Source of the DNA: Candidatus Omnitrophota bacterium
Lineage (GTDB): Bacteria; Hinthialibacterota; Hinthialibacteria; Hinthialibacterales; Hinthialibacteraceae
Direction of reading: 5' to 3'
Assembly (NCBI GenBank): GCA_003598175.1
Contig: QZKN01000180.1
Location: 108,577 to 172,576 of the forward strand
Length of the DNA stretch: 64,000 nt
How positions within the stretch are numbered: the stretch's first letter is position 1; each line of letters begins with the position of its first letter. The translations under genes were made by a program, and so were the position numbers. Positions 38,691-47,431 of the stretch are shown here, piece by piece. Below the pieces are notes generated by a model, which was given only the letters and a program-made list of their open reading frames with translations, did no database searches and had not been told where the DNA came from.

Positions 38691-39242
38691 ATGCATCGGA
38701 AATTTCTTTTTCTAACAACATGGATTTGTGGATTCACGGGAACGGTTCGCGCGCAAGAGGTCAGTGAAAGTTTTATGGATAAATATCTTCCCATTGCGCG
38801 ACTCTTCGACTCGCCGATTTTTTTTGCGGCCGTGGTGGGAAGCGCCGTTCTTTTCCTGATCTTTTCATTCTTATTCTTGTCTTATATCAAGAAAATGGAA
38901 AAACGCGCGGCCGAATGGGGGGCAACACTCGAACCGGAAAAACTGATCGATCTGCTCGACAGTCCGATCTCGTCCGAATCGCGGGCGGCATTTGTTTATC
39001 TGCGAAATTATGGCGGCGAGCATGAAATTTCGCTCCTGCTCGAGGTTTTGCAGGAACAGCGCAAAAAAGGCAAGATCAATCCTTCCATTATTTATCTGCT
39101 GGAAGATATGGAAGCCGTTTCCGCCATTCCGATCCTGCAATCGATCGCCAAAGGCAAATCCAAAGCCGCCGAATTGGCCGAAGCGGCGCTTTCTCGAATG
39201 CCTTATTCCGACGACGAGGAACCGTCGCCGGCAAAATCGTAG
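38691..39242 (+). CDS. Small membrane protein with HEAT-like repeats, 183 aa
   Basis: A signal-like N-terminus (MHRKFLFLTTWICGFTGTVRAQ) and a transmembrane helix (about residues 43-63, FFAAVVGSAVLFLIFSFLFL) are followed by a cytoplasmic helical part with HEAT-repeat character (SESRAAFVYLRNYGGEHEIS, VSAIPILQSIAKGKSKAAE). Such modules bind other proteins. No specific function can be given. It follows nadE by about 110 nt. Confidence 0.7.
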   Translation: MHRKFLFLTTWICGFTGTVRAQEVSESFMDKYLPIARLFDSPIFFAAVVGSAVLFLIFSFLFLSYIKKMEKRAAEWGATLEPEKLIDLLDSPISSESRAAFVYLRNYGGEHEISLLLEVLQEQRKKGKINPSIIYLLEDMEAVSAIPILQSIAKGKSKAAELAEAALSRMPYSDDEEPSPAKS

Positions 39243-39399
39243 ACCGGAATCCGCACTTCATGTCAAATACTCCAAATCACGCAATATCGAACAATAACAG
39301 AAAAAAAACTCTATGCCACGAATCGACAAATTATAAATTATAACACTTTAGTTTTAAAGGGTTGATCAAAAAAACGATCATATACATTAAAATTGAATA

Positions 39400-39648
39400 T
39401 CATGATGATCTACCAACCGTTCTAAAATGTCCACGCTCCGACCGTAAAGCCATCTGTCGCAACAATTCACAAACGATATAACTCTTCCCCGCCCCCACCG
39501 GCGCATGAACCACCACCAGCGGCTTCGAGCCTGACACGATCGCGCGCAACGCCTCCCGCTGAAAGGTGCGCAATCCGTCCACGCCTCGCGTCAGCATCCG
39601 TGGTCGAAGATGAAATCGAAGCGTATGGAAATTTGTGTAGGAATCCAT
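39400..39648 (-). pseudogene. N-terminal fragment of an SF2/Cas3-like or phage helicase
   Basis: Only 82 aa remain. They contain GLRTFQREALRAIV and a Walker A motif (VVHAPVGAGKSYIVCELL), matching the start of an SF2 helicase such as Cas3 or a phage replication helicase, then the frame ends 20 residues later with no DEAD/H box. No continuation is seen in other frames. It is a remnant; no cas genes or CRISPR repeats are nearby. Confidence 0.6.
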
Positions 39649-40226
39649 GACGTCCTGTAATGTTCGGATGAACTGATTATGGTTATTCCATCGTAAGAAT
39701 CATAAAACAATAAATTATTTTTTACTATTCCAACGGAAACATGTCGAGGAAATCGGAACATGATGTAGCATTTTCATTGACAGCCTTTTTTTTCTCTAGT
39801 CTGTTTTTCGCCAATCGGACAATTTTATTGTAGCAAGAACGGCGCCGATTTGATTATCTTTGAAGTAAAATAACTTTAAACAACTGATTTTATATGAGTT
39901 ATCCCCGTAGAAACAAAACCGAAGGAACTGATCGCAAACGGATGAAACAGAAGGGCTGAGCGATCAATTATTGATGGGTAATGTCAGAAAATGATTGATC
40001 AACAGTAAAAACCGGTCATTCGTGGAGCCGCGTTGTCAGGATATTTTCCCATATCCGCAATCCATCCCGGCCACATCAAATCCCCGATCCTCTCTCTCCA
40101 CTTCGATCTCGAGGGTGCGTCAAACCATCCGGTCAATCGAACATATCGTCGCCGTCGATTTTTTTTCTACCCCAAAAATCACGAACAATCCTCATAAATC
40201 CGTTTCGAAATATATACTTTCCACCC
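39649..40226. other. Degenerate intergenic region
   Basis: 578 nt, A/T-rich, with stop codons in all frames. The listed 81-aa plus-strand ORF has no family features. Short minus-strand stretches (around 40080-40160) look coding-like but are broken by stops, consistent with decayed DNA between the helicase and DUF669-like remnants. Confidence 0.4.
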
Positions 40227-40541
40227 TTAATCGTCATTGATCACCTGGATCGAAACCGTTTTGCCGATCAGGTTATCAAGCGCGTCCGCGTCATGCAAAT
40301 CCGTACCCTTTTCGATCTTCACCCCGCATTTTTTCAAATCCGAATACAATAACCGTAACGATTCCTGGGAATGACAAATCGTGGTATGCCGTGTCACAAC
40401 GAATCACTTATAATCCGGATTCACGATCTCAAGCGCCCACTTCAAACGGGGATCGCCTTTTGGGGTTTTCGTCGGTTGGACGTTTCGTATGACGTCTTTG
40501 TAAATGTCACTCGGCAAATCATTGTCGAAGTGGTCATCCAT
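40227..40541 (-). pseudogene. DUF669-like phage protein interrupted by an in-frame TGA
   Basis: Starting at MDDHFDNDLPSDIYK the frame encodes GDPRLKWALEIVNPDYK, then TGA at 40404-40406, and then continues in the same frame for 58 codons (SLRLLYSDLKKCGVKIEKG, ALDNLIGKTVSIQVINDD) to a TAA. The pattern LKWxLEIV...YK, then xLKKCGV...LIGKTV, is that of DUF669-type single-strand annealing-associated phage proteins. The TGA stands where these usually have Gly, so a GGA to TGA change is likely. The track shows only the first half (40404-40661). Confidence 0.65.
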
Positions 40542-40644
40542 TTTGATTCTCTCACAACCTCGATTAAATTCTGCCGGTAAAGTGGCCCCCATGGTCATGT
40601 CAAAATGTACTGCAATGATAATATCGAGTGAATTCCCATTGCGC

Positions 40645-41754
40645 TTAGCGTAACAACACATCGCGATAGATTTGCAGAATCTTTTCCGACATGATTTCGT
40701 GGGTGAACAGATCGAAAACCCGTTTCCGCGCCGCGTTGCCGTAGCGAAAACGCAACGAGGCGTCGTTGAGCAAAATATTCAACGCCTCGGCCAGCGCCTG
40801 CGGATTTTCCGGCGGGACGACGATTCCCGTTTGTTCGTGCTGGTTGATGTACGACGTGCCGGTTCCCAGTTCGGTCGAAACCAATGGCAAACCACAAGCT
40901 GCCGCTTCGGCCAGAACCATGCCGAACGCTTCGGAACGATAAATGGAAGGCAAACAGAACGCATCGGCGGCGAAATAATAGGGCGTAACCGATTCCACTT
41001 GCCCCAAAAACACGATCCGATCGCTATAGGGCAGATTTTGCGAATAATCGATCAATTCGGGCAGCAGCGGCCCGTCTCCGACGATCATTAAACGCCCGTT
41101 GACGTTTTCCATCGCCTGAATCAGGTATTTCAAACCTTTGTAATACCGCAAAATCCCCACATACAAGATCAGCCCCATGCCATACCGCTTGCGGATCACT
41201 TCCGCCATCGAATCCAATTCGGGACTGGAGGAAAACCGCGACATCGGCACGCCAAACGGCACGACCGAGCATTTTTTCCTGAACTTTTGCAGCACTTCCG
41301 ACGATTCGACGTAATTGGGCGAGGTGGCGATGATACAATCCGCTTTTTCCAAAAAAGCGTCGCGGAGAGGGCCGTATAATTTCAACCACTTTTTTTGTCG
41401 CACGATGTCGCTGTGATAATGCACGACTACTCTCCCTTTGGGCCGCACCAGCAGATGAGACAGCACCGCCGTCGGATTGGGGAGATGGTAATGCAGGATA
41501 TCCGCCTTCAGTCTTTTCAGCCAATACGGAAAATAAGGTGAAATCGGCGCGGACAAAAACCGCCCCCATTCTCCCGCCTTAAAAACCGGCGTCCCTTCCA
41601 CTTCGGCGAATTCGGATTTTCGATTGCGGCTGCAAATCAGAACCGAGATCCCGCCGCACTCATCCCGCGTTCCCTCGATGATCCGATGAATGGCGATCTC
41701 GACGCCCCCGCAGATTGGTGGATAATAGTCTTTGTAAATATGAAGAACACGCAA
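40645..41754 (-). CDS. Glycosyltransferase family 4 (GT-B fold)
   Basis: The 369-aa protein opens with HIYKDYYPPICGGVEIAIHR, as in GT4 enzymes, and its C-terminal half has ILYVGILRYYKGLKYLIQAM, LMIVGDGPLLPELI and RSEAFGMVLAEAAACGLPLV with the EX7E acid pair. It should add a sugar to a lipid-linked or surface glycan. It is monocistronic and flanked on both sides by decayed genes, but its own frame is intact. Confidence 0.92.
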   Translation of the reverse strand: MRVLHIYKDYYPPICGGVEIAIHRIIEGTRDECGGISVLICSRNRKSEFAEVEGTPVFKAGEWGRFLSAPISPYFPYWLKRLKADILHYHLPNPTAVLSHLLVRPKGRVVVHYHSDIVRQKKWLKLYGPLRDAFLEKADCIIATSPNYVESSEVLQKFRKKCSVVPFGVPMSRFSSSPELDSMAEVIRKRYGMGLILYVGILRYYKGLKYLIQAMENVNGRLMIVGDGPLLPELIDYSQNLPYSDRIVFLGQVESVTPYYFAADAFCLPSIYRSEAFGMVLAEAAACGLPLVSTELGTGTSYINQHEQTGIVVPPENPQALAEALNILLNDASLRFRYGNAARKRVFDLFTHEIMSEKILQIYRDVLLR

Positions 41755-42008
41755 GTTCGTTGCCTATTTTGATTGAGATTCAAATAGTTTACCGGATTTC
41801 AATGTTCCGGCTAAGGGATAAGATGGAAGGAATATCTATTGCCATTTGATAAAGATTCCGCCGACAAATACGACATCCGGGATCCGCACGTCGATCCCGC
41901 GAGTGGAATACAAACCTTTTGGGTACACAGCCCTCAAGGAAACGTCCATTCGGAAAGAATATTTCGAAGCAGTAAAAACAGTGTGGAGTGAAGTCGATTA
42001 CACGGGAC

Positions 42009-42194
42009 TTATTCGTTTGTTTGATCGCCTGCTTTTTTCAAAGTAGCCCTAACTTTTTGCATTCGCAAACGCGCCGCTTCCTCAAGCAGCAGACGGGCGG
42101 ATTCATCCATTGCTTCCAACGAAACATTGAACGCTACCGCTTCCCGCAACATGGCTTCGCGCTCTATTTCATCCATCTGCTCAAAGAATTTCAT
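42009..42194 (-). CDS. Small charged helical protein, 61 aa
   Basis: From the ATG at 42194 (MKFFEQMDEIEREAM), preceded by GAAAGGA, the protein is almost entirely helical and rich in Glu, Arg and Leu. Unrecognised. Between the GT4 gene and this one (41755-42008) I see only a stop-bounded coding-like stretch on the plus strand and no gene. Confidence 0.4.
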   Translation of the reverse strand: MKFFEQMDEIEREAMLREAVAFNVSLEAMDESARLLLEEAARLRMQKVRATLKKAGDQTNE

Positions 42195-42300
42195 GGCGAA
42201 AATCCTGTTCCTTTCTCCACTCGTAATTATACCCCCAAAAGGCAATTTCGTACAATCAATATTCAAGTGTCACCATAATCGGAATTTAAAAATTCTGTCT

Positions 42301-42420
42301 TTATATTTCGATATCTGCAGGAAAACGCTTTTGTACGTTCATTCGGTGTGCATACATCGCCTCAATCAAAATGGTTTTTTCGTTGGTGAGTCGGAAAAAA
42401 ATGGAGTGGGGAAACCGTTT
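42301..42420 (-). pseudogene. ParE-type toxin, C-terminal remnant
   Basis: Directly after the ParD stop the sequence encodes RFPHSIFFRLTNEKTILIEA and MYAHRMNVQKRF, the typical C-terminal third of ParE/RelE toxins, ending at a TAA. About 55 N-terminal residues and the start codon are missing, so the gene was cut by a deletion and is not functional. Confidence 0.65.
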
Positions 42421-42685
42421 AAGCGTCCATCATATCTTGGTCGGTCAATGGGCTGTAGTCATTTTCCGCCAGGGACTGAGTCAGCAAGGTGTTAATCTCT
42501 CTATATTCCGTTTGCTGCACATTTTCCATGTATCGCCGAATAAGGTCTCGGACAAATTCGCTTGGGGTATCATACAATCCGCCAGTACCCGTAATTTCCC
42601 CAACAAATCGCGCCAACGGGTCTGGCAACGTTGCATTCAGCCGTTTTACAACTTAGGATTTTTTTGTGGCTTTGGATGCTTCCAT
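42419..42685 (-). pseudogene. ParD-type antitoxin interrupted by an early TAA
   Basis: An ATG at 42685 with AAGGA upstream starts MEASKATKKS, then TAA (42653-42655), then VVKRLNATLPDPLARFVGEI in frame through DTPSEFVRDLIRRYMENVQQ, the ParD-type antitoxin. The track lists only the part after a TTG (42628). The N-terminal ribbon-helix-helix is split by the stop, so only a weakly reinitiated product could be made. Paired with the ParE remnant. Confidence 0.65.
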
Positions 42686-42749
42686 AATAAATCCTTCTCG
42701 TCATTTTGCTTTTCTGAATATCCTATGTGTGCGCGCGTTTAATGTCAAC

Positions 42750-43001
42750 TTAATCGCATATTTTACACAAAATTTCACGAAGACGTTTACGATAGCGTTT
42801 CCCTTCCATTGAAAATTCCTCATTAGGTTGTTTCGGCCTTAAAATCCCCTCTTCTTTAAAAATAAGGACGGTTATTGCGTTTGACCGGCTCCCCCAATAT
42901 ACCCACTCATTGCCAGTCTGCGTAGGATTCCAAACGTCACTCTGTGGATTGGGAAGTACACCATTCATCGTAACCTGCCGACGGTTTCTGTTATTTTCCA
43001 C
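42750..43001 (-). CDS. Hypothetical protein, 83 aa (doubtful)
   Basis: Unrecognised. It contains a plausible ordered segment (GNEWVYWGSRSNAITVLIF) and a basic tail (GKRYRKRLREILCKIC). It lies in the decayed region and has no clear ribosome site, so it may be another remnant. Confidence 0.25.
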   Translation of the reverse strand: MENNRNRRQVTMNGVLPNPQSDVWNPTQTGNEWVYWGSRSNAITVLIFKEEGILRPKQPNEEFSMEGKRYRKRLREILCKICD

Positions 43002-43098
43002 TTCATTTCTATTGTGTTATCTTTGATTTATCGTAATTCTCTTTCCTCCCCCCCTATCGCCATGTCGAGTAACATCTGTTGGATTTCCTATCATCCAA

Positions 43099-45900
43099 TC
43101 ACTCGTTGTTTTTGACTTGGATAATGATGTTATCCAATCCCGGCAGCAATCCCTCCATTTTGCCAATCAGATCGGCTTCATTCAGGCTGAATTGTTTGTT
43201 TGACGGGTAGATGGTAATCGTATGTTCCACACCGGGACGCAGCCCGACAATCCAAAATTCGCCATTCTTGCCGCTTTTTTCATATCCGTGCGACCGTTCG
43301 CCTCGCGCCCAAACGTTGGCTTTGGCAACCGCATGGCCTTGCGCGTCGATCAACCGGCCTTTGAGAAAACCGGCGGGAGTGAGTTCGATATCCCGCGTCA
43401 CCGTGCTTCCGTCTTCGGGAATTTCCACTTCGATGAATTCGTCCACATAATCATGCCGTTTCGATTCTATCCCGTCGGCATTCGATGATTGATTTGTCGG
43501 TACGCTGATTTGAAGAGAAGCCGTCCCTGGCTTCAGTCCGAATATTTTGTAGGTTCCGTCTTCTTCGATTCGCGAATACCCGTCGCCTTTTTGCACATGG
43601 ATTGAGATCCCTTCCGGTTTACGTCCGTCCGGTGTGATGATTCTGCCGGTTAGGGAAAGGTTTTCTTCTAAATCTCGCAAGGTAACAACGATACCGGATA
43701 TTGTATCGCCCGCTTTGCATTTCACCGCAGTTTCGCCTTTGGCCATGAGTCGTTGATCCTCCGTGATGCAGAAGTAATTCATTCCCTCCGCGCGATCGCC
43801 GAATCCTTTCACCGTCGTTCCGGAAAATCCCATGCCGTAACTATGGCCTTCTTGAATACGATCCTGGATCGACAAGGCGGTTACGGTTTTCTCGTATGGA
43901 TTCGCGTCGGCGGCGGTGACGACGGAAAATTGAAATTTGCCATTCTCATCCGATACGCCTGTGCTGCGCCAAATACCGAATTGCCCATTATCGAGAAAGA
44001 GTTTTGCGCCCGCGCGCGGAGTTCCGTTGCTGTCGAGCACGGTTCCGGCAAAGGTGGTTTCCACGCCCGGCTCAACGAAAATCTCCACGTTATCAATATC
44101 TTCATCCGTCACCTCGATTTTGCTGGAATACGCCAACGAAATACAATCCGGAACCAAGACGCCGCCGATCGCGACATAGCCGGCATAGGTTCCACGCTTC
44201 ACCAGCAGTTCGATATCGTATTTTCCCGGAATCACATTTTCGAAGGTAAAATTCCCATCCGCGCCGGTTTTCGTGAAGGCATAATCGCCGAGCATTTCAT
44301 ACGATTCCGCATCGGACTTGTTGCGAAATAAATTCAAGCAAAAATCGGGAACGGGCGTTTGCGTATTCGTATCGATGACCCGGCCGGAAACGGAAAACGC
44401 CGTTTCCATTTCATATTCGATTGTGACGATTTTATACGGCTCCTCGATCGTCAGGGCAAGAGTTTTGGTTTCATAGGAACTACCGGCGGGAGGAGTGACG
44501 GTTACCGTATACTTGCCGAACGGAACTTTGGGAAAATCCGCGCTTCCTTCTGCATCGCTGCGAACCACGGATAACCCTTCCCCGCCCTCGTTCGATTTTA
44601 AAACCACGGCGGCGTTGGCGACTCCCGCGACGCCGCGCAATTTGACGCCGGGCCGTTTGAGATTCACTCTCAATTTGCAACTTTGCGCCAACTGCAGATA
44701 CGAGGCTCCGCGAATGGGATAGATTGCATCGATCTGACTTTTCTCCTCTCCTTTTTGCGCCAGGACGTAATACATCGCGGCGGGAAGGTTTTCAAACCGG
44801 CAGTGACCGTTGTTATCGGTTTTGAGAGTCATGACGATTTCGCCGGGCGTCTTTTCGTTTATTTTATCTACTTCAACATAAGTCATAAAACGTTTTCCTT
44901 CCCGCTCCAACTCGATCGGAAGGAAGAGATCAATTCCCATCGTATTCACCGCTAAGGTATCCCAGATTCGCAAATACCGGGAATTCAAATCCCCTGCCGA
45001 TGATAATTCCGGCGCTAATTTACGTAGGGATTGATCTCCCACCCGCATCATGCAGCCGGAAATACCGGCCAGGCGATCGCCTTTTTTCGCATCGGCGGTA
45101 TTGTATCGATCGATCTCTTGCGGAATGAAATCCTGATTCGCGTCGCGGATGTAAATTTCATTCGCATTTCGTTCGAAAACGATGGTTTGGTTTCCTTTCC
45201 ACGACGAAAACGGTATTGTCGTCCGCGAAGAGAGCGGACGCAGCACAGGCTTGCCTTTCCACAATACCACATCCACACCGCTTTTTTCCGCGACACGGCT
45301 ATTTCGATCGCCGGAGCCGGATGCGAAAACATAACAATCAAGAGTGATAAGATATTCCAACGTCACGGTTTGCGACATGTGGCCATTCAGTTCCAGGGTT
45401 TGTTCGGCTGGGGCATATCCTTTCGCCGTCACGGTCAACGTGTGAGTTCCCACCGGCACGTCGGCGATTTTCGCTTGCCCATCATTGAAATGCGCGCTCT
45501 TTTGTCCGATTTCAACCTTCCCATTTTCAATCGCTTCACCCCACGCGTCGACGATAGAGAGCGATAACGAACCCATGACCGTTTCCGTGGCGGAAAGGGG
45601 AGAGGGTTGGGATGCCGAAACCGGTTTCGCGGCGATCATATGGGTTTCATCCTCCTGCTTCTCGTCATTCGACGTGAGATCGACGATAGAAGATGGGGAA
45701 TCAATTTCCGCTTGCTGTCCCGCCGCGATGGTTTGTGAATGGGAACCATCATTTGCCGTGAAACGAACCGATCCTTCCTCCACGACCACATCCATGGATT
45801 GAACGATTCCCGCCGGATTTTCATCATTCCGCAAAAGACTGACCGCCAGCACCGTGCTGACGACAAAAATGAGTGTTGCTATAAAAATCCATTTCCGCAT
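43099..45900 (-). CDS. Large exported or membrane-anchored protein with repeated carboxypeptidase-regulatory-like domains
   Basis: The 933-aa protein has one N-terminal membrane segment (WIFIATLIFVVSTVLAVSLL), a short FecR-like stretch (VVVEEGSVRFTANDGSHSQTIAAG) and then at least five beta-sandwich modules, e.g. GSLSLSIVDAWGEAIENGKV, FSVSGRVIDTNTQTPVPDF, FAGTVLDSNGTPRAGAKLFL, LTGRIITPDGRKPEGISIHV and GRLIDAQGHAVAKANVWARG. Such CarboxypepD_reg-like domains often bind or display carbohydrate or serve as adhesion modules. It is the third gene of an operon with an ECF sigma and FecR-like anti-sigma, starting 16 nt after the latter, and is likely its main output or target. Confidence 0.82.
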   Translation of the reverse strand: MRKWIFIATLIFVVSTVLAVSLLRNDENPAGIVQSMDVVVEEGSVRFTANDGSHSQTIAAGQQAEIDSPSSIVDLTSNDEKQEDETHMIAAKPVSASQPSPLSATETVMGSLSLSIVDAWGEAIENGKVEIGQKSAHFNDGQAKIADVPVGTHTLTVTAKGYAPAEQTLELNGHMSQTVTLEYLITLDCYVFASGSGDRNSRVAEKSGVDVVLWKGKPVLRPLSSRTTIPFSSWKGNQTIVFERNANEIYIRDANQDFIPQEIDRYNTADAKKGDRLAGISGCMMRVGDQSLRKLAPELSSAGDLNSRYLRIWDTLAVNTMGIDLFLPIELEREGKRFMTYVEVDKINEKTPGEIVMTLKTDNNGHCRFENLPAAMYYVLAQKGEEKSQIDAIYPIRGASYLQLAQSCKLRVNLKRPGVKLRGVAGVANAAVVLKSNEGGEGLSVVRSDAEGSADFPKVPFGKYTVTVTPPAGSSYETKTLALTIEEPYKIVTIEYEMETAFSVSGRVIDTNTQTPVPDFCLNLFRNKSDAESYEMLGDYAFTKTGADGNFTFENVIPGKYDIELLVKRGTYAGYVAIGGVLVPDCISLAYSSKIEVTDEDIDNVEIFVEPGVETTFAGTVLDSNGTPRAGAKLFLDNGQFGIWRSTGVSDENGKFQFSVVTAADANPYEKTVTALSIQDRIQEGHSYGMGFSGTTVKGFGDRAEGMNYFCITEDQRLMAKGETAVKCKAGDTISGIVVTLRDLEENLSLTGRIITPDGRKPEGISIHVQKGDGYSRIEEDGTYKIFGLKPGTASLQISVPTNQSSNADGIESKRHDYVDEFIEVEIPEDGSTVTRDIELTPAGFLKGRLIDAQGHAVAKANVWARGERSHGYEKSGKNGEFWIVGLRPGVEHTITIYPSNKQFSLNEADLIGKMEGLLPGLDNIIIQVKNNE

Positions 45901-45915
45901 GGTGTTCCCCTCGAA

Positions 45916-46614
45916 TCACGATTCTTCATTCGTGAGCACATTCGCGCGTTTGATTTTGATGTGAAAAACAGTGCCGGTTACTTCCACCCGTCCCAGCGGC
46001 GTTGCGACGGCGAACGTTGATCCCGGGAGGGACGCAGCATGGACGGATAGTGAACCGGAGCGAAGACCGACAAGCCGGTCGCGGGCAAAGTTGATCGAAA
46101 ATTGTGTCTCCGGAGAACACGTAACAATCGAGCCATCGGCTAAAGTCAGATTCGCCGTCACTCCGGGCGGCGTGGTGACGAAACAACCTTGCCGCAGGCG
46201 GTAATTCCATAAAAAGGGCAGGGATGTAGATTCATTGGAGCCGACCGGTTGGAAAATCGCGTGAGAAACGGATTCCGCATGGCCATACAGACGGGGTGAA
46301 ACCATTGAATACAATGAAATCCCACCCGCCAACCATAAAAGCGCGCACACAGCGGCGAACACGGGTGCAGGTATCCGATCCATCCAACGATCCCAACGAT
46401 GAAAGAAACCGGAACCGGAAATCAGCCGCTCATGCAAACGAGGGATCATCGAATGCGGATCGACGAGAGGAACTTCCAACGCGCGCAGTTCCTCGCGAAT
46501 GCGGCGATACGCCTGAAACGCGTTTTTTTCATCGGCGCCATCTCCGGGCGGAATCCCCCGGTCGAAGCGTTCGATCCATTTCCATTCGTGTTTTTCGAGT
46601 GGTTGCGGCTTCAT
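45916..46614 (-). CDS. FecR-like transmembrane anti-sigma factor
   Basis: The 232-aa protein starts at ATG 46614, overlapping the sigma gene stop (ATGA). Residues 1-80 are a cytoplasmic sigma-binding region, one membrane helix follows (AAVCALLWLAGGISLYSM), and the C-terminal part is a FecR periplasmic domain (PGVTANLTLADGSIVTCSPE, LPGSTFAVATPLGRVEVTGT). It should hold the sigma factor inactive until a surface or periplasmic signal releases it. The track start is 24 residues too early. Confidence 0.88.
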   Translation of the reverse strand: MKPQPLEKHEWKWIERFDRGIPPGDGADEKNAFQAYRRIREELRALEVPLVDPHSMIPRLHERLISGSGFFHRWDRWMDRIPAPVFAAVCALLWLAGGISLYSMVSPRLYGHAESVSHAIFQPVGSNESTSLPFLWNYRLRQGCFVTTPPGVTANLTLADGSIVTCSPETQFSINFARDRLVGLRSGSLSVHAASLPGSTFAVATPLGRVEVTGTVFHIKIKRANVLTNEES

Positions 46615-47180
46615 GATTCGCTCAAAAAAGGCTGTAATAGGATTCGCATTGCGCGTCGGGCGCGATAGAGATGTGTTTTCACGCAATCCGGCGACAAATG
46701 CAGATTCGCGGCGATTTCCGCCTGGGATTCACCGTTCAATTCATGTAAAACCATGACCGTCCGTTGCGCATCGGTCAAACGCGCCAATGCGGAGGAAAAA
46801 GCGGTTTGAAACCGTTGTTCGTCCAACGCCCGATCCGGCGCGTTCGTCTCATGCGGCAGGATGTCTTGAATCGCTTCCTCCTCGTCATCGATGGAAGCAA
46901 AATTGACTTTCCGTCGTAATTTATCGATGCAGAGGTTCCGCGCGGTCGTCAGCAAAAATCCCTTGATCGATCCATTGGAGGAACGCAGACGTTTTTGTTT
47001 CACGGTATCGATCAGGCGAAAAAGCGTCTCTTGCAACACATCCCGCGCTTCTTCGCGATCCCACAACAACGCGTAACAAAGCCGCATGACATCGGCGGAA
47101 TACCAGGTGATAATATCGTCGAAACCGGTAGGGTCGTCCCGCAGCAGGCGTTGGATGAGATCACGAGGGTCTTGTCGCAT
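46611..47180 (-). CDS. ECF-family RNA polymerase sigma factor
   Basis: The 189-aa protein has sigma region 2 (FDDIITWYSADVMRLCYALL, DREEARDVLQETLFRL) and region 4 (TDAQRTVMVLHELNGESQAE, LHLSPDCVKTHLYRARRAM), without regions 1 and 3. It is the first gene of the sigma / FecR-like / 933-aa operon. Target promoters cannot be inferred from the window. Confidence 0.95.
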   Translation of the reverse strand: MRQDPRDLIQRLLRDDPTGFDDIITWYSADVMRLCYALLWDREEARDVLQETLFRLIDTVKQKRLRSSNGSIKGFLLTTARNLCIDKLRRKVNFASIDDEEEAIQDILPHETNAPDRALDEQRFQTAFSSALARLTDAQRTVMVLHELNGESQAEIAANLHLSPDCVKTHLYRARRAMRILLQPFLSES

Positions 47181-47431
47181 ACGAATTCTCTCTTCATTTA
47201 TCTTATACGCAATTCGAGTGAAATTGTGACAGGGAAATGATTTCTCTTTGATTCGGGATCAATCCTCACAAACAGGAGTAGAGTTGTTACTCCCTTCACC
47301 ATTCTTTTTATGAGATTCAGTGATTTCTTCAACTGCCCATTTGCTATAGACATACATTACGCGTACTATATAAAATACAATGCAAACACTTAAACAAATC
47401 AATTCGTTTTTCTGAAAGGAACACAATCACG

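Noticed and set aside
39400-39648. Active CRISPR-Cas system suggested by the Cas3-like fragment
   Set aside because: No repeat array and no other cas gene in the window; only 82 residues of helicase remain.
41815-42046. Coding-like plus-strand stretches (including the 66-aa ORF 41846-42046)
   Set aside because: Short, without start signals, without recognisable family. They may be part of the decayed region but cannot be supported.
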